This document shows positions 1 to 6,247 of a stretch of DNA of 13,065 bases, in pieces. The notes beneath the pieces were generated by a model that ran no database searches, had not been told where the DNA came from, and saw only the letters and a list, made by a program, of their open reading frames with translations. The DNA comes from Dehalococcoidales bacterium (lineage in GTDB: Bacteria > Chloroflexota > Dehalococcoidia > E44-bin15). The stretch covers positions 1-13,065 of the forward strand of contig JAAXQM010000222.1 in the NCBI GenBank assembly GCA_012974295.1, given 5' to 3'. Made by a program: the position numbers and the translations under genes. Each line of letters begins with the position of its first letter. The stretch's first letter is position 1.

Positions 1-66
1 GCACATTTCGAGAATACTATTGCAATAAGCGATGGTGAGGCTGAGATACTCACCAGGTTTAGTTAA
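1..66 (+). CDS. map: Type I methionine aminopeptidase, C-terminal end only (partial)
   Basis: The first 21 codons, read from base 1 to a TAA at 64-66, give AHFENTIAISDGEAEILTRFS. This matches the last beta strand of type I methionine aminopeptidases (AQYEHT...EILT in well-known members). The enzyme removes the N-terminal Met from nascent proteins in the cytoplasm. The Glu at visible residue 4 fits the last metal-binding Glu of the dinuclear site, by family knowledge. The rest of the gene lies left of the window. The position, 9 bp before infA, is the standard location in the spc/alpha ribosomal operon and supports the call. Only the tail is visible, so intactness cannot be judged. Confidence 0.85.
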   Translation, partial: AHFENTIAISDGEAEILTRFS

Positions 67-75
67 GCGTAAGAT

Positions 76-294
76 ATGTCAAAAAAGGAAGCTATAGAGG
101 TCGAGGGAAAGGTGGTTGAGCCTCTTCCCAACACGATGTTTCGTGTTGAGCTGGCCAACGGGCACAAGGTACTTGCACATATTTCAGGGAAAATGAGGAT
201 ACATTATATTAAGATCCTTCCAGGCGATAAGGTATTAGTGGAACTTTCCCCCTATGACCTTACCAGGGGCAGGATAACCTATCGTTTTAGATAG
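76..294 (+). CDS. infA: Translation initiation factor IF-1
   Basis: A 72-residue protein, the usual IF-1 length, made almost entirely of a single S1/OB-fold RNA-binding domain. It begins MSKKEAIEVEGKVVEPLPN and carries the family signatures VLAHISGKMR (about 32-41) and ILPGDKVLVELSPYDL (about 47-62), ending with the basic RGRITYRFR. IF-1 binds the 30S A site with IF-2 and IF-3 during initiation. The ATG lies 9 bp after the map stop with no strong Shine-Dalgarno, so translation is probably coupled to map. The neighbours map and rpmJ are the expected ones. No anomaly is visible. Confidence 0.97.
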   Translation: MSKKEAIEVEGKVVEPLPNTMFRVELANGHKVLAHISGKMRIHYIKILPGDKVLVELSPYDLTRGRITYRFR

Positions 295-321
295 ATTTAT
301 GTACGACATTAGGAGCTAAAT

Positions 322-435
322 ATGAAGGTTCAGGCTTCGGTTAAGCGGCGATGTGATAAATGTAAGGTGGTGAAGCGCAGGGGTGTGGTTAGGGTAATCT
401 GTGAGAATCCCAGACATAAGCAACGGCAGGGTTAG
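322..435 (+). CDS. rpmJ: 50S ribosomal protein L36 (zinc-binding form)
   Basis: A short gene of 37 codons plus TAG. It starts with ATG at 322, preceded by AGGAG at 311-315. The product starts MKVQASVKRRCDKCKVVKRR and contains C11-x2-C14-x12-C27-x4-H32, the zinc-ribbon ligand set of the C+ (zinc-dependent) form of L36. L36 binds 23S rRNA in the large subunit. The 27-bp spacing after infA and the 60 bp before rpsM are typical of this operon. Keeping all four ligands means this copy depends on zinc; no zinc-free paralogue is in the window. Confidence 0.96.
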   Translation: MKVQASVKRRCDKCKVVKRRGVVRVICENPRHKQRQG

Positions 436-495
436 TACGTCTTTCGGTTATAGTAGAAGTTAAGAAAAGAGGGGCGAAACGAAAAGGACGGAACG

Positions 496-879
496 ATGGC
501 AAGGATAGCAGGTGTAGACCTCCCCAAGAACAAACGTGTCGAGATTGGATTATGCGCCATATATGGTATTGGACGGCACACAAGCCAGAAAATATTGTTG
601 CAAACTGGAATCGACCCTGATACGAAGGTCAATGATCTCAGTGAAGGGGAGGTGAGCCAGATTAGGGAGGCTATCGATCACGAATATGAGGTAGAAGGGG
701 AACTAAGGCGTAGGGTTAATCTCAATATTAAGAGACTCATCGAGATCGGTAGCTATCGTGGTATCCGGCATCGCCGCGGGTTGCCTGTTCATGGGCAGCG
801 CACTAAAACTAATGCTCGGTCTAGAAAAGGTGCCCGTAAAACTGTTGCAGGGCGCCGCCGCTCCATAACAAGGAAGTAG
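496..879 (+). CDS. rpsM: 30S ribosomal protein S13
   Basis: 127 residues, normal for S13. The N-terminal segment MARIAGVDLPKNKRVEIGL, the helix-two-turn-helix region with YGIGRHTSQKIL (about 23-34), and the C-terminal HGQRTKTNARSRKG followed by a basic tail (TVAGRRRSITRK) are all diagnostic. S13 sits in the head of the 30S subunit and contacts 16S rRNA, the P-site tRNA and the 50S subunit through bridges. An AAAAGGA-type ribosome site lies just upstream of the ATG. The 60-bp gap before it (436-495) is where some bacteria place S4-dependent control of the alpha operon, but I see no clear structure there. Confidence 0.98.
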   Translation: MARIAGVDLPKNKRVEIGLCAIYGIGRHTSQKILLQTGIDPDTKVNDLSEGEVSQIREAIDHEYEVEGELRRRVNLNIKRLIEIGSYRGIRHRRGLPVHGQRTKTNARSRKGARKTVAGRRRSITRK

Positions 880-888
880 AGAGGGGCT

Positions 889-1284
889 ATGGCAGATAAG
901 AAGAAAGTAACACGAATTAAAAAAAGGGAAAGAAAGGCCGTTCAAAAAGGGCGTGCCTATATCCAATCCACGTTCAATAATACCGTCATCACCCTTACAG
1001 ATGTCTCGGGCAATGCCATTGCCTGGGGAAGTTCAGGTACCGCTGGTTTTAAAGGATCGCGTAAGGGAACCCCCTATGCGGCCCAGCTTGCTGCGGAACA
1101 GACGGCAAGGAAAGGGATGGAGCATGGGCTAAAGCAGGTTGAGGTCTATGTGAAGGGGCCGGGGAGCGGGCGTGAAGCGGCTATCCGCTCTCTACAATCA
1201 GCGGGACTCACAGTTACGGGAATCAGGGATGTAACTCCTATTCCTCACAACGGCTGCCGTCCGAGAAAGCGAAGGAGGGTATGA
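889..1284 (+). CDS. rpsK: 30S ribosomal protein S11
   Basis: 131 residues, usual length. After a lysine-rich N-terminal extension (about 1-22) comes the conserved core: AYIQSTFNNTVITLTD (about 23-38), AWGSSGTAGFKGSRKGTPYAAQ (about 45-66), VKGPGSGREAAIRSL (about 88-102) and the C-terminal DVTPIPHNGCRPRKRRRV. S11 lies on the 30S platform near the mRNA exit region. The ATG at 889 follows a GAGGGG ribosome site at 881-886, 9 bp after rpsM. Its own stop sits in an ATGA context at 1281-1284, which would let a small downstream reading frame start (see findings). Confidence 0.98.
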   Translation: MADKKKVTRIKKRERKAVQKGRAYIQSTFNNTVITLTDVSGNAIAWGSSGTAGFKGSRKGTPYAAQLAAEQTARKGMEHGLKQVEVYVKGPGSGREAAIRSLQSAGLTVTGIRDVTPIPHNGCRPRKRRRV

Positions 1285-1354
1285 GTAAAACATTCATGGT
1301 GATGACTATACGATGGTCTTTGATTACATCGGGGAGAGAGAGTGAGGTTGTAAA
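1281..1354 (+). other. rpsK-rpsD junction with a bridging 29-codon reading frame
   Basis: The 70-bp spacer before rpsD is the longest gap in the ribosomal block. A frame beginning with ATG at 1281, in ATGA overlap with the rpsK stop, stays open through the spacer and ends with TAG at 1368-1370, just inside rpsD. It could be a translational coupling device. Its purine-rich Shine-Dalgarno ends only about 2 nt before the ATG, which is too close to be ideal, and I recognise no peptide family. I saw no convincing hairpin or known S4-binding fold in the spacer. The frame is probably fortuitous. Confidence 0.2.
1344..1348 (+). promoter_or_regulatory. Ribosome binding site that fixes the TTG start of rpsD
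   Basis: GAGGT lies 6 nt before the TTG at 1355-1357. No ATG or GTG in the S4 frame gives the canonical N-terminus MARY, so this site and the protein alignment together support the TTG start. Confidence 0.6.
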
Positions 1355-1981
1355 TTGGCTCGCTATATAGGACCGGCCTGTCGGCTTTGCCGGCGGCAGG
1401 GTGAGAAACTTATGTTGAAAGGGGATCGGTGCACCGGTAAAAAGTGTGCTGTAGATCAACGTAGTCTACCCCCAGGGCGGGGGCGACCCCAGCGCCGGAA
1501 AATATCTGATCGCGCTCTCCAGCTAAGGGAGAAACAGAAGGCGAGACATACCTATGGACTGATGGAAAGGCAGTTTCGCAAGCATTTTGCTGAGGCGGGG
1601 AAGAGACCCGGGCTCACAGGCGAAAATATGCTCCAGATTCTGGAGATGAGGCTCGATAACGTGGTCTTTCGACTCGGTTTTGCCGATTCTAGAAGACAAG
1701 CTCGACAAATAGTATGCCATGGTCATATTAGTTTGAATGGGCGCAAAACGGATATCCCCTCATGCATAGTAAAGGTAGGTGATGTAGTAGCGTGGCAGGA
1801 AAGGGGTACCAGAACGAAATACTATGAGATAATGATTGACCAGATCCCGGGCAAGATAGTTCCTGAGTGGCTTAGCCTGGATAATGATAACCTCTCAGGT
1901 CGCGTTATGGCATTCCCTAACCGCAATGAAATCGATCATAAGATAGATGAGAAGGTAATCGTTGAGTATTATTCGCGATAG
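1355..1981 (+). CDS. rpsD: 30S ribosomal protein S4 (zinc-binding form)
   Basis: 208 residues, typical of S4. The TTG start gives MARYIGPACRLCRRQG, the canonical S4 N-terminus. Cys9, Cys12, Cys26 and Cys31 (C-x2-C-x13-C-x4-C) form the N-terminal zinc finger seen in thermophile and many Gram-positive or Chloroflexi S4 proteins and lost in E. coli S4. The S4 RNA-binding domain lies at about 97-160 (MLQILEMRLDNVVFRLGF, then RQARQIVCHGHISLNGRK). The protein ends KVIVEYYSR. S4 nucleates 16S rRNA assembly and in several bacteria represses its own operon. It is preceded by rpsK and followed after 18 bp by rpoA, the standard alpha-operon order. Confidence 0.98.
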   Translation: MARYIGPACRLCRRQGEKLMLKGDRCTGKKCAVDQRSLPPGRGRPQRRKISDRALQLREKQKARHTYGLMERQFRKHFAEAGKRPGLTGENMLQILEMRLDNVVFRLGFADSRRQARQIVCHGHISLNGRKTDIPSCIVKVGDVVAWQERGTRTKYYEIMIDQIPGKIVPEWLSLDNDNLSGRVMAFPNRNEIDHKIDEKVIVEYYSR

Positions 1982-1987
1982 TTTATT

Positions 1988-1992
1988 GGAGG
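1988..1992 (+). promoter_or_regulatory. Strong Shine-Dalgarno deciding the TTG start of rpoA
   Basis: A perfect GGAGG lies 7 nt before the TTG at 2000-2002. It supports TTG initiation of the RNA polymerase alpha subunit, and starting there gives the expected N-terminal length. Confidence 0.8.
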
Positions 1993-1999
1993 TAACCAC

Positions 2000-3043
2000 T
2001 TGTCTGAAGTCGTGATACCCCAAATAGAATGTGCGGCAATATCTGACAAATATGGCCAATTCGTCACCGAGCCTCTTGAGAGGGGGTCTGGCATTACTAT
2101 GGGCAATGCCCTGCGACGAACGCTCCTCAGCTCCCTTAAAGGTGCTGCGGTAACTTGGGTCAAGATTGAGGGAGTGCAGCATGAGTTCTCCACTGTACCT
2201 TATATGAGGGAGGATGTAATAGATTTTCTCCTGAATGTTAAGGCAATTAGGCTTCGCCCTCTCACATCCGATGAAGGTAAACTCACACTGAGAGCTGAAG
2301 GGGAGCGTAGTGTTTTTGCCAGTGACCTCGATCTCTCAGCCGAGTTTGAGGTGGTGAATCCAGAGCACCATTTGGCCCTCTTGGATTCCCCTGAAGCCAA
2401 GCTGTTCGTGGAGTTCAATGTAGAACAGGATAAGGGATATCGACCTGCAAGCCAGGGTTATCGGTCTGGTGAGCAAACAGAAGGGCAACCTATCGGGGTG
2501 ATTCCCCTCGATGCTGTCTTTACGCCCGTACGTAAGGTTAACTATAGGATCGAGAAGATCAACGTGGGGCAACTCAGCTACGAGAGGCTTATTCTGGATG
2601 TGTGGACTGACGGCACAATATCACCAGTTGAAGCGGTGAGTCGGAGCGCTCATCTTCTAATGGAACAATTCCAGCTTTTTTATGAGCTCGCAAGAGTCCC
2701 CCTGAGGGTAGGGGAAAAACAGCCTCGGCTGCCCATACCTTTGGAGCAGTACAATATGCCTATTGAGGAGCTTGGCCTTTCTGTGCGTACAGCGAACTGC
2801 TTAAAGAGATCTGGGGTTACCAAAGTGGGAGAGCTGTTTGAAAAGACCGATAGAGAATTGCTTAATATAAAGAATTTTGGGCAGAGGACACTTGATGAGG
2901 TGAATGAGCAGCTAAGGGAGAGGGGGTTTGTTTCTGAGGAGGATGAGAAAGACGATGTGGGACAGGTGGAAGGTGAACCAGCCCTGGATACTGAGATTGA
3001 TGAGGGGGAGTACGATGAAAATGGACCAGCGGAGGATTCTTAA
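2000..3043 (+). CDS. rpoA: DNA-directed RNA polymerase subunit alpha
   Basis: 347 residues, against about 315-330 in most bacteria; the excess is at the C-terminus. The N-terminal dimerisation domain (about 1-235) shows TEPLERGSGITMGNALRRTLL (about 23-43) and PVRKVNYRIEK (about 176-186), which scaffold beta and beta-prime assembly. The C-terminal domain (about 253-309) carries LSVRTANCLKRSGV; Arg263, Asn266 and Cys267 match the E. coli alpha-CTD patch around R265 that binds UP elements and activators. Residues 312-347 form an acidic tail with 17 Asp or Glu in 36 residues. The gene lies between rpsD and rplQ as usual, and its last codons contain the GGAGG that serves rplQ. Confidence 0.98.
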   Translation: MSEVVIPQIECAAISDKYGQFVTEPLERGSGITMGNALRRTLLSSLKGAAVTWVKIEGVQHEFSTVPYMREDVIDFLLNVKAIRLRPLTSDEGKLTLRAEGERSVFASDLDLSAEFEVVNPEHHLALLDSPEAKLFVEFNVEQDKGYRPASQGYRSGEQTEGQPIGVIPLDAVFTPVRKVNYRIEKINVGQLSYERLILDVWTDGTISPVEAVSRSAHLLMEQFQLFYELARVPLRVGEKQPRLPIPLEQYNMPIEELGLSVRTANCLKRSGVTKVGELFEKTDRELLNIKNFGQRTLDEVNEQLRERGFVSEEDEKDDVGQVEGEPALDTEIDEGEYDENGPAEDS

Positions 3044-3046
3044 TCC

Positions 3047-3400
3047 ATGAGACACCATATTGCTGGTCGGACGTTATCCAGGCCGACAGGCCACCGGGTT
3101 GCGATGTATCGGAACCTGGTTACTGACCTCTTAAGATATGGAAAGATCGTGACCACTGAAGCCAAAGCCAAAGAGATCCAGGGCATGGCGGATAAGATGA
3201 TAACACTGGGGAAGGGCGGAACTCTACATAACCGCCGCCAGGCTATCGCTTTTATAACGGATTCGAAAGTAGTAGAGAAAGTGTTTAATGAAATTGCCCC
3301 TAAATATGCGCAGCGCCCCGGCGGCTATTCTAGGATAACAAAACTTGGGCCTCGCCTGGGCGATAACGCGTCCATGGCGCGGCTGGAATTGGTGGAGTAA
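3047..3400 (+). CDS. rplQ: 50S ribosomal protein L17
   Basis: 117 residues, the usual short bacterial form. It starts MRHHIAGRTLSRPTGHR and contains the L17 signature around MYRNLVTDLLRYGKIVTTEAKAKE (about 21-44). The C-terminal half has YAQRPGGYSRITKLGPRLGDNASMARLELVE-type features ending at the TAA. L17 lies near the polypeptide exit tunnel of the 50S subunit. Only 3 bp separate it from the rpoA stop, and its ribosome site is inside rpoA, so the two are translationally linked. The following truA starts 2 bp after its stop. Confidence 0.98.
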   Translation: MRHHIAGRTLSRPTGHRVAMYRNLVTDLLRYGKIVTTEAKAKEIQGMADKMITLGKGGTLHNRRQAIAFITDSKVVEKVFNEIAPKYAQRPGGYSRITKLGPRLGDNASMARLELVE

Positions 3401-3402
3401 TA

Positions 3403-4149
3403 ATGAAGATTGCCCTCATTGTTGAATATGAAGGCACCAGATATCATGGATTTCAGATTCAGACAAGGGAGCCCACCATTCAGGGTGAGCTTGAGCGTGT
3501 ATTGATGGTAGTTACTGGTGAGGAGATTCGCATTTCATATGCTGGCCGCACGGACCAGGGAGTGCATGCTAAAGGGCAGGTGGTTGCCTTTAGAACGGAT
3601 TCACCGCTTCCTCCGAAAACCATCGCCCGGGCGCTGAACCACTACCTGCCGGATGATATTTCGGTTAGGGATGCTTTTTCGGTAGACGATGATTTCGATC
3701 CCAGGAGAGATGCTTTAAGCAGGGAGTATTGCTACTATATCTGGAATAGCTCCACATCTTCTCCACTCATGCGGCGGACTAGTTATTTTGTACCTAGGAC
3801 CCTGGAGATTGAAGCCATGAACGAGGCATGCCAGGCCATAGTGGGCACACATGATTTCGCTCCCTTTGCCACTTCGCTTGGCGGTAGAAAGAGTACTGTG
3901 CGTACTGTTTATCGGGCGATGGTGGATAGAGAGGGCGATTTAGTGAGCTGCCATGTGCAGGCCAATTCCTTCTTAACACATCAGGTACGGCGTACCATGG
4001 GATCCCTAGTAAAAGTAGGAGTGGGGAAAAGTAACGTGACAGAATTTAAAGATATTTTATGGTCAAAAGAGCCTGCTATAGCGGGGCCAACGCTGCCGGG
4101 ACATGGGCTGTGTTTATTAAATGTTAATTACCCTGGTGGGCTGCAATGA
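3403..4149 (+). CDS. truA: tRNA pseudouridine(38-40) synthase TruA
   Basis: 248 residues, typical length. TruA isomerises uridines 38-40 in the anticodon stem-loop of many tRNAs. The catalytic motif AGRTDQGVHAKGQ places the nucleophilic Asp at residue 51. Other family landmarks are YEGTRYHGFQIQ (about 9-20), SREYCYYIWN (about 106-115), NSFLTHQVRRTMGSLVKVG (about 188-206) and the C-terminal GHGLCLLNVNYP. The gene lies between rplQ and rplM, a common arrangement in Gram-positive and Chloroflexi genomes. Its TGA overlaps the rplM ATG (ATGA, 4146-4149), so tRNA modification is coupled to ribosomal protein synthesis. No defect is visible. Confidence 0.97.
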   Translation: MKIALIVEYEGTRYHGFQIQTREPTIQGELERVLMVVTGEEIRISYAGRTDQGVHAKGQVVAFRTDSPLPPKTIARALNHYLPDDISVRDAFSVDDDFDPRRDALSREYCYYIWNSSTSSPLMRRTSYFVPRTLEIEAMNEACQAIVGTHDFAPFATSLGGRKSTVRTVYRAMVDREGDLVSCHVQANSFLTHQVRRTMGSLVKVGVGKSNVTEFKDILWSKEPAIAGPTLPGHGLCLLNVNYPGGLQ

Positions 4150-4610
4150 AAACCTATAGCACTAAATTCGCAGACCTCGCGCCACAATGGCATGTTTTCG
4201 ATGCCTCGGGAAAGACCCTGGGTCGACTGGCATCTGAGATAGCCATATTACTCTTGGGTAAACATAAGCCTACATATACCTATCACCTTAACACTGGAGA
4301 CTACGTTATTGTGTTAAATGCAGCAAAGGTTAGAGTGACAGGTAAAAAGGCACAGCAGAAAATGTACTATCGTCATTCCAATTATCCCGGCGGGCTTAAG
4401 AGCACCACCTTTGCCAGAATGATGGAGACTTACCCCACCAGAGTGATCGAATCTGCGGTGAAGGGAATGCTGCCCCACAATCGGCAGGGACGTGCTATGA
4501 TGAAGAGACTCAAGATCTATCAGGGAGATACGCATCCCCATCAGGCTCAGGTTAAGAAGCCCGATGAAGTGGATGGTCAAAGTGCAGGAAGTACGGAGAA
4601 GGGGGCATAG
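4146..4610 (+). CDS. rplM: 50S ribosomal protein L13
   Basis: 154 residues. L13 is an early-assembling 23S rRNA-binding protein of the 50S subunit. The start MKTYSTKFADLAPQWHVFDA, then KTLGRLASEIAILLLGKHK (about 23-41), GDYVIVLNAAKVRVTGKK (about 51-68), YRHSNYPGGLK (about 75-85) and VKGMLPHNRQGRAMMKRLKIY (about 105-125) are family signatures. The conserved core ends near residue 135. Residues 136-154 are a polar, low-complexity tail, making the protein about 12 residues longer than E. coli L13. It overlaps truA by 4 bp and abuts rpsI with no spacer, the classic L13-S9 pair. Confidence 0.98.
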   Translation: MKTYSTKFADLAPQWHVFDASGKTLGRLASEIAILLLGKHKPTYTYHLNTGDYVIVLNAAKVRVTGKKAQQKMYYRHSNYPGGLKSTTFARMMETYPTRVIESAVKGMLPHNRQGRAMMKRLKIYQGDTHPHQAQVKKPDEVDGQSAGSTEKGA

Positions 4611-5006
4611 TTGAACGAGAAAGGCTACTTATATGCCACAGGCAGAAGGAAGAACGCTGTAGCTCGGGTTAGGCTGTTTCCGGGAGCAGGTGCAATTGTG
4701 GTTAATGGACAGCCTTATGAGCAAGTAATATTTCAGGAAAGGTTTAGGAAGGTTATCCTTGAACCGCTGGTGGTGACCGATAACGTTGAAAAGTTCAGTA
4801 TTAGTGTTAAGGTGAGCGGTGGTGGCTACGCCGGGCAGGCTGGTGCTATTCGACATGGGATTGCCCGTGCACTGGTGGTGTCTGACAGAAACCTGATTCC
4901 TCTACTTCGCACTTATGGGCTACTTACCCGTGACCCTCGAGTGAAGGAACGGAAGAAGCCCGGCCTGGTCCGTGCCCGCAAAGCAAAGCAATATACCAAG
5001 AGATAA
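4611..5006 (+). CDS. rpsI: 30S ribosomal protein S9
   Basis: 131 residues, normal length. It starts at TTG 4611, immediately after the rplM TAG. GGAG at 4595-4598 and GGGGG at 4601-4605, inside rplM, provide the ribosome site. Signatures include YLYATGRRKNAVARVRLFPG (about 6-25), KVSGGGYAGQAGAIRHGIARAL (about 67-88) and the C-terminal LLTRDPRVKERKKPGLVRARKAKQYTKR region. The basic C-terminal tail of S9 reaches the P-site tRNA. This is the last gene of the plus-strand block: the next gene is on the other strand and its stop codon lies 4 bp away. Confidence 0.98.
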   Translation: MNEKGYLYATGRRKNAVARVRLFPGAGAIVVNGQPYEQVIFQERFRKVILEPLVVTDNVEKFSISVKVSGGGYAGQAGAIRHGIARALVVSDRNLIPLLRTYGLLTRDPRVKERKKPGLVRARKAKQYTKR

Positions 5007-5010
5007 AATA

Positions 5011-6210
5011 TCAAACACTCCTTGGCAACCCCAGCCCTCTCTCGGCAATTATATTGCGCAGTATCTCCGAGGTACCTGCTGCTATGAGCATACCAGTTGA
5101 GTTCATATAAGTATCCGCCATCATCCCCTGGAGGGGAGCCCATTTAGAGCCGAGCCACAGCTGCCCATAGAGCCCCATTATTTCGGTTCCCACATCAGTC
5201 ATTCGCTGAAGTGTTTCAGAGGCGAATACCTTAATCATAGGAGCTTCATAGCCGGGTAGTTCACCTTTTGTCTGCTGCGAAACGATAAGATAGCCTATCA
5301 CGCGGGCAATCTCGACCTCAATGGCCAGATCTGCCAGTTTCTGTCTAATGGAGGGATTTTTGCTCAGAGGAAGTCCATTTACTATGGTTCCCTTGGCAAA
5401 CCCTACCAACTCATCGATGAGTCGTTGGGCGGCTGCAGCGAACACAACGCCCATGGTTCTCTCGAAACCCATGGCAATCATAATATAATACCAGCCGCGG
5501 TTCTCCTCTCCTATCAAGTTCCTTTTTGGGACGTGCACATTGTCGAAGAATACCTCGTTGAAAAAGAGATGACCGGCCATGTTTAACAGGGGGCGTACGG
5601 TGATTCCCGGTGTCTTCATATCGACAAGGAGGAGGCTGATGCCATGGTGCTTCTTGGGGGCATCGGGATCGGTCTTGACCAGCATCCAGCCCCAATCGGC
5701 AATATGAGCCGCGCTGGTCCATACCTTCTGCCCATTGATGATATATTCGTCTCCCTGTAGTACAGCACGGCACGTCACATTAGACATGTCCGATCCAGCC
5801 CCTGGCTCGCTATACATGGTGCACCACCATCTCTCCCCCGCGGCGAGTGGCGGAAGGTGTTCCCTCTTTTGCTCCTCATTACCCAGTATGAGAAGGGTTG
5901 GGCCAACCCACGTTATCCCGCCAACGCCCATGTCGATGCCTGGGACCTGGTGATAAGTTGCCTCCTCCTTAAAGATCATGTGCTCAATTGGAGAAGCCTC
6001 TAGCCCGCCATACTCTTTGGGCCAGTTCATGGCTAGCCATTTCTTGTCCCCTAGCTTCTTCGCTACCTGCTTGGTAAATTCAAAGTTCTGGGGATCAAAC
6101 TCAGACTCCAGCGTTCCCCAATCCCCCGGCGTCGGTGGCAGCTCCTCCTTTATAAATCGTTGCACCTCCTGGCGAAAGGCTTCTTCCTCTGGGGTGAATT
6201 TAAAATCCAT
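5011..6210 (-). CDS. Acyl-CoA dehydrogenase family flavoprotein
   Basis: 399 residues, full length for the family. Such enzymes use FAD to oxidise acyl-CoA thioesters at the alpha-beta bond and pass electrons to electron-transfer flavoprotein. Visible are an N-terminal helical domain (about 1-125), the FAD/substrate motif YSEPGAGSD (133-141), WTS (164-166) in the beta domain, and a C-terminal helical domain ending GTSEILRNIIAERGLGLPR. The usual catalytic Glu before GT in the medium-chain class is Ala378 here. Glu250 in MGFERTMG matches the helix-G base of isovaleryl- and long-chain-type enzymes, so I infer it is the base. The ATG at 6210 follows AAAGGGG. The substrate cannot be assigned. A half-subunit of a heteromeric dehydrogenase is another option, but no partner gene is in the window. 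Confidence 0.93.
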   Translation of the reverse strand: MDFKFTPEEEAFRQEVQRFIKEELPPTPGDWGTLESEFDPQNFEFTKQVAKKLGDKKWLAMNWPKEYGGLEASPIEHMIFKEEATYHQVPGIDMGVGGITWVGPTLLILGNEEQKREHLPPLAAGERWWCTMYSEPGAGSDMSNVTCRAVLQGDEYIINGQKVWTSAAHIADWGWMLVKTDPDAPKKHHGISLLLVDMKTPGITVRPLLNMAGHLFFNEVFFDNVHVPKRNLIGEENRGWYYIMIAMGFERTMGVVFAAAAQRLIDELVGFAKGTIVNGLPLSKNPSIRQKLADLAIEVEIARVIGYLIVSQQTKGELPGYEAPMIKVFASETLQRMTDVGTEIMGLYGQLWLGSKWAPLQGMMADTYMNSTGMLIAAGTSEILRNIIAERGLGLPRSV

Positions 6211-6225
6211 AATTATGCCCCTTTC

Positions 6226-6247
6226 AACACAAATATCTGTGTTTTTT
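6226..6247 (+). terminator. Small inverted repeat followed by a T-tract on the plus strand
   Basis: AACACA (6226-6231) and TGTGTT (6238-6243) form a 6-bp stem with a 6-nt loop, followed on the plus strand by T to 6247 (six consecutive T, 6242-6247). On the plus strand this resembles a weak, AT-rich intrinsic terminator placed just beyond the 5' end of the acyl-CoA dehydrogenase gene. On the minus strand it lies between the isomerase stop and the dehydrogenase ribosome site (CCCCTTT at 6218-6224) without covering it. The stem has only 2 G-C pairs, so function is uncertain. Confidence 0.3.

Noticed and set aside
436..495. S4-binding pseudoknot in the rpmJ-rpsM spacer
   Set aside because: This is the expected place for alpha-operon control in E. 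coli, but I could not draw convincing pairings in this 60-bp purine-rich spacer.
5071..5094. Hairpin GGTA-CC-TGCT/AGCA-TACC as terminator of the ribosomal operon
   Set aside because: It lies inside the dehydrogenase coding region, has a bulge, and is not followed by a T-run. It is kept only as context for the convergent junction.
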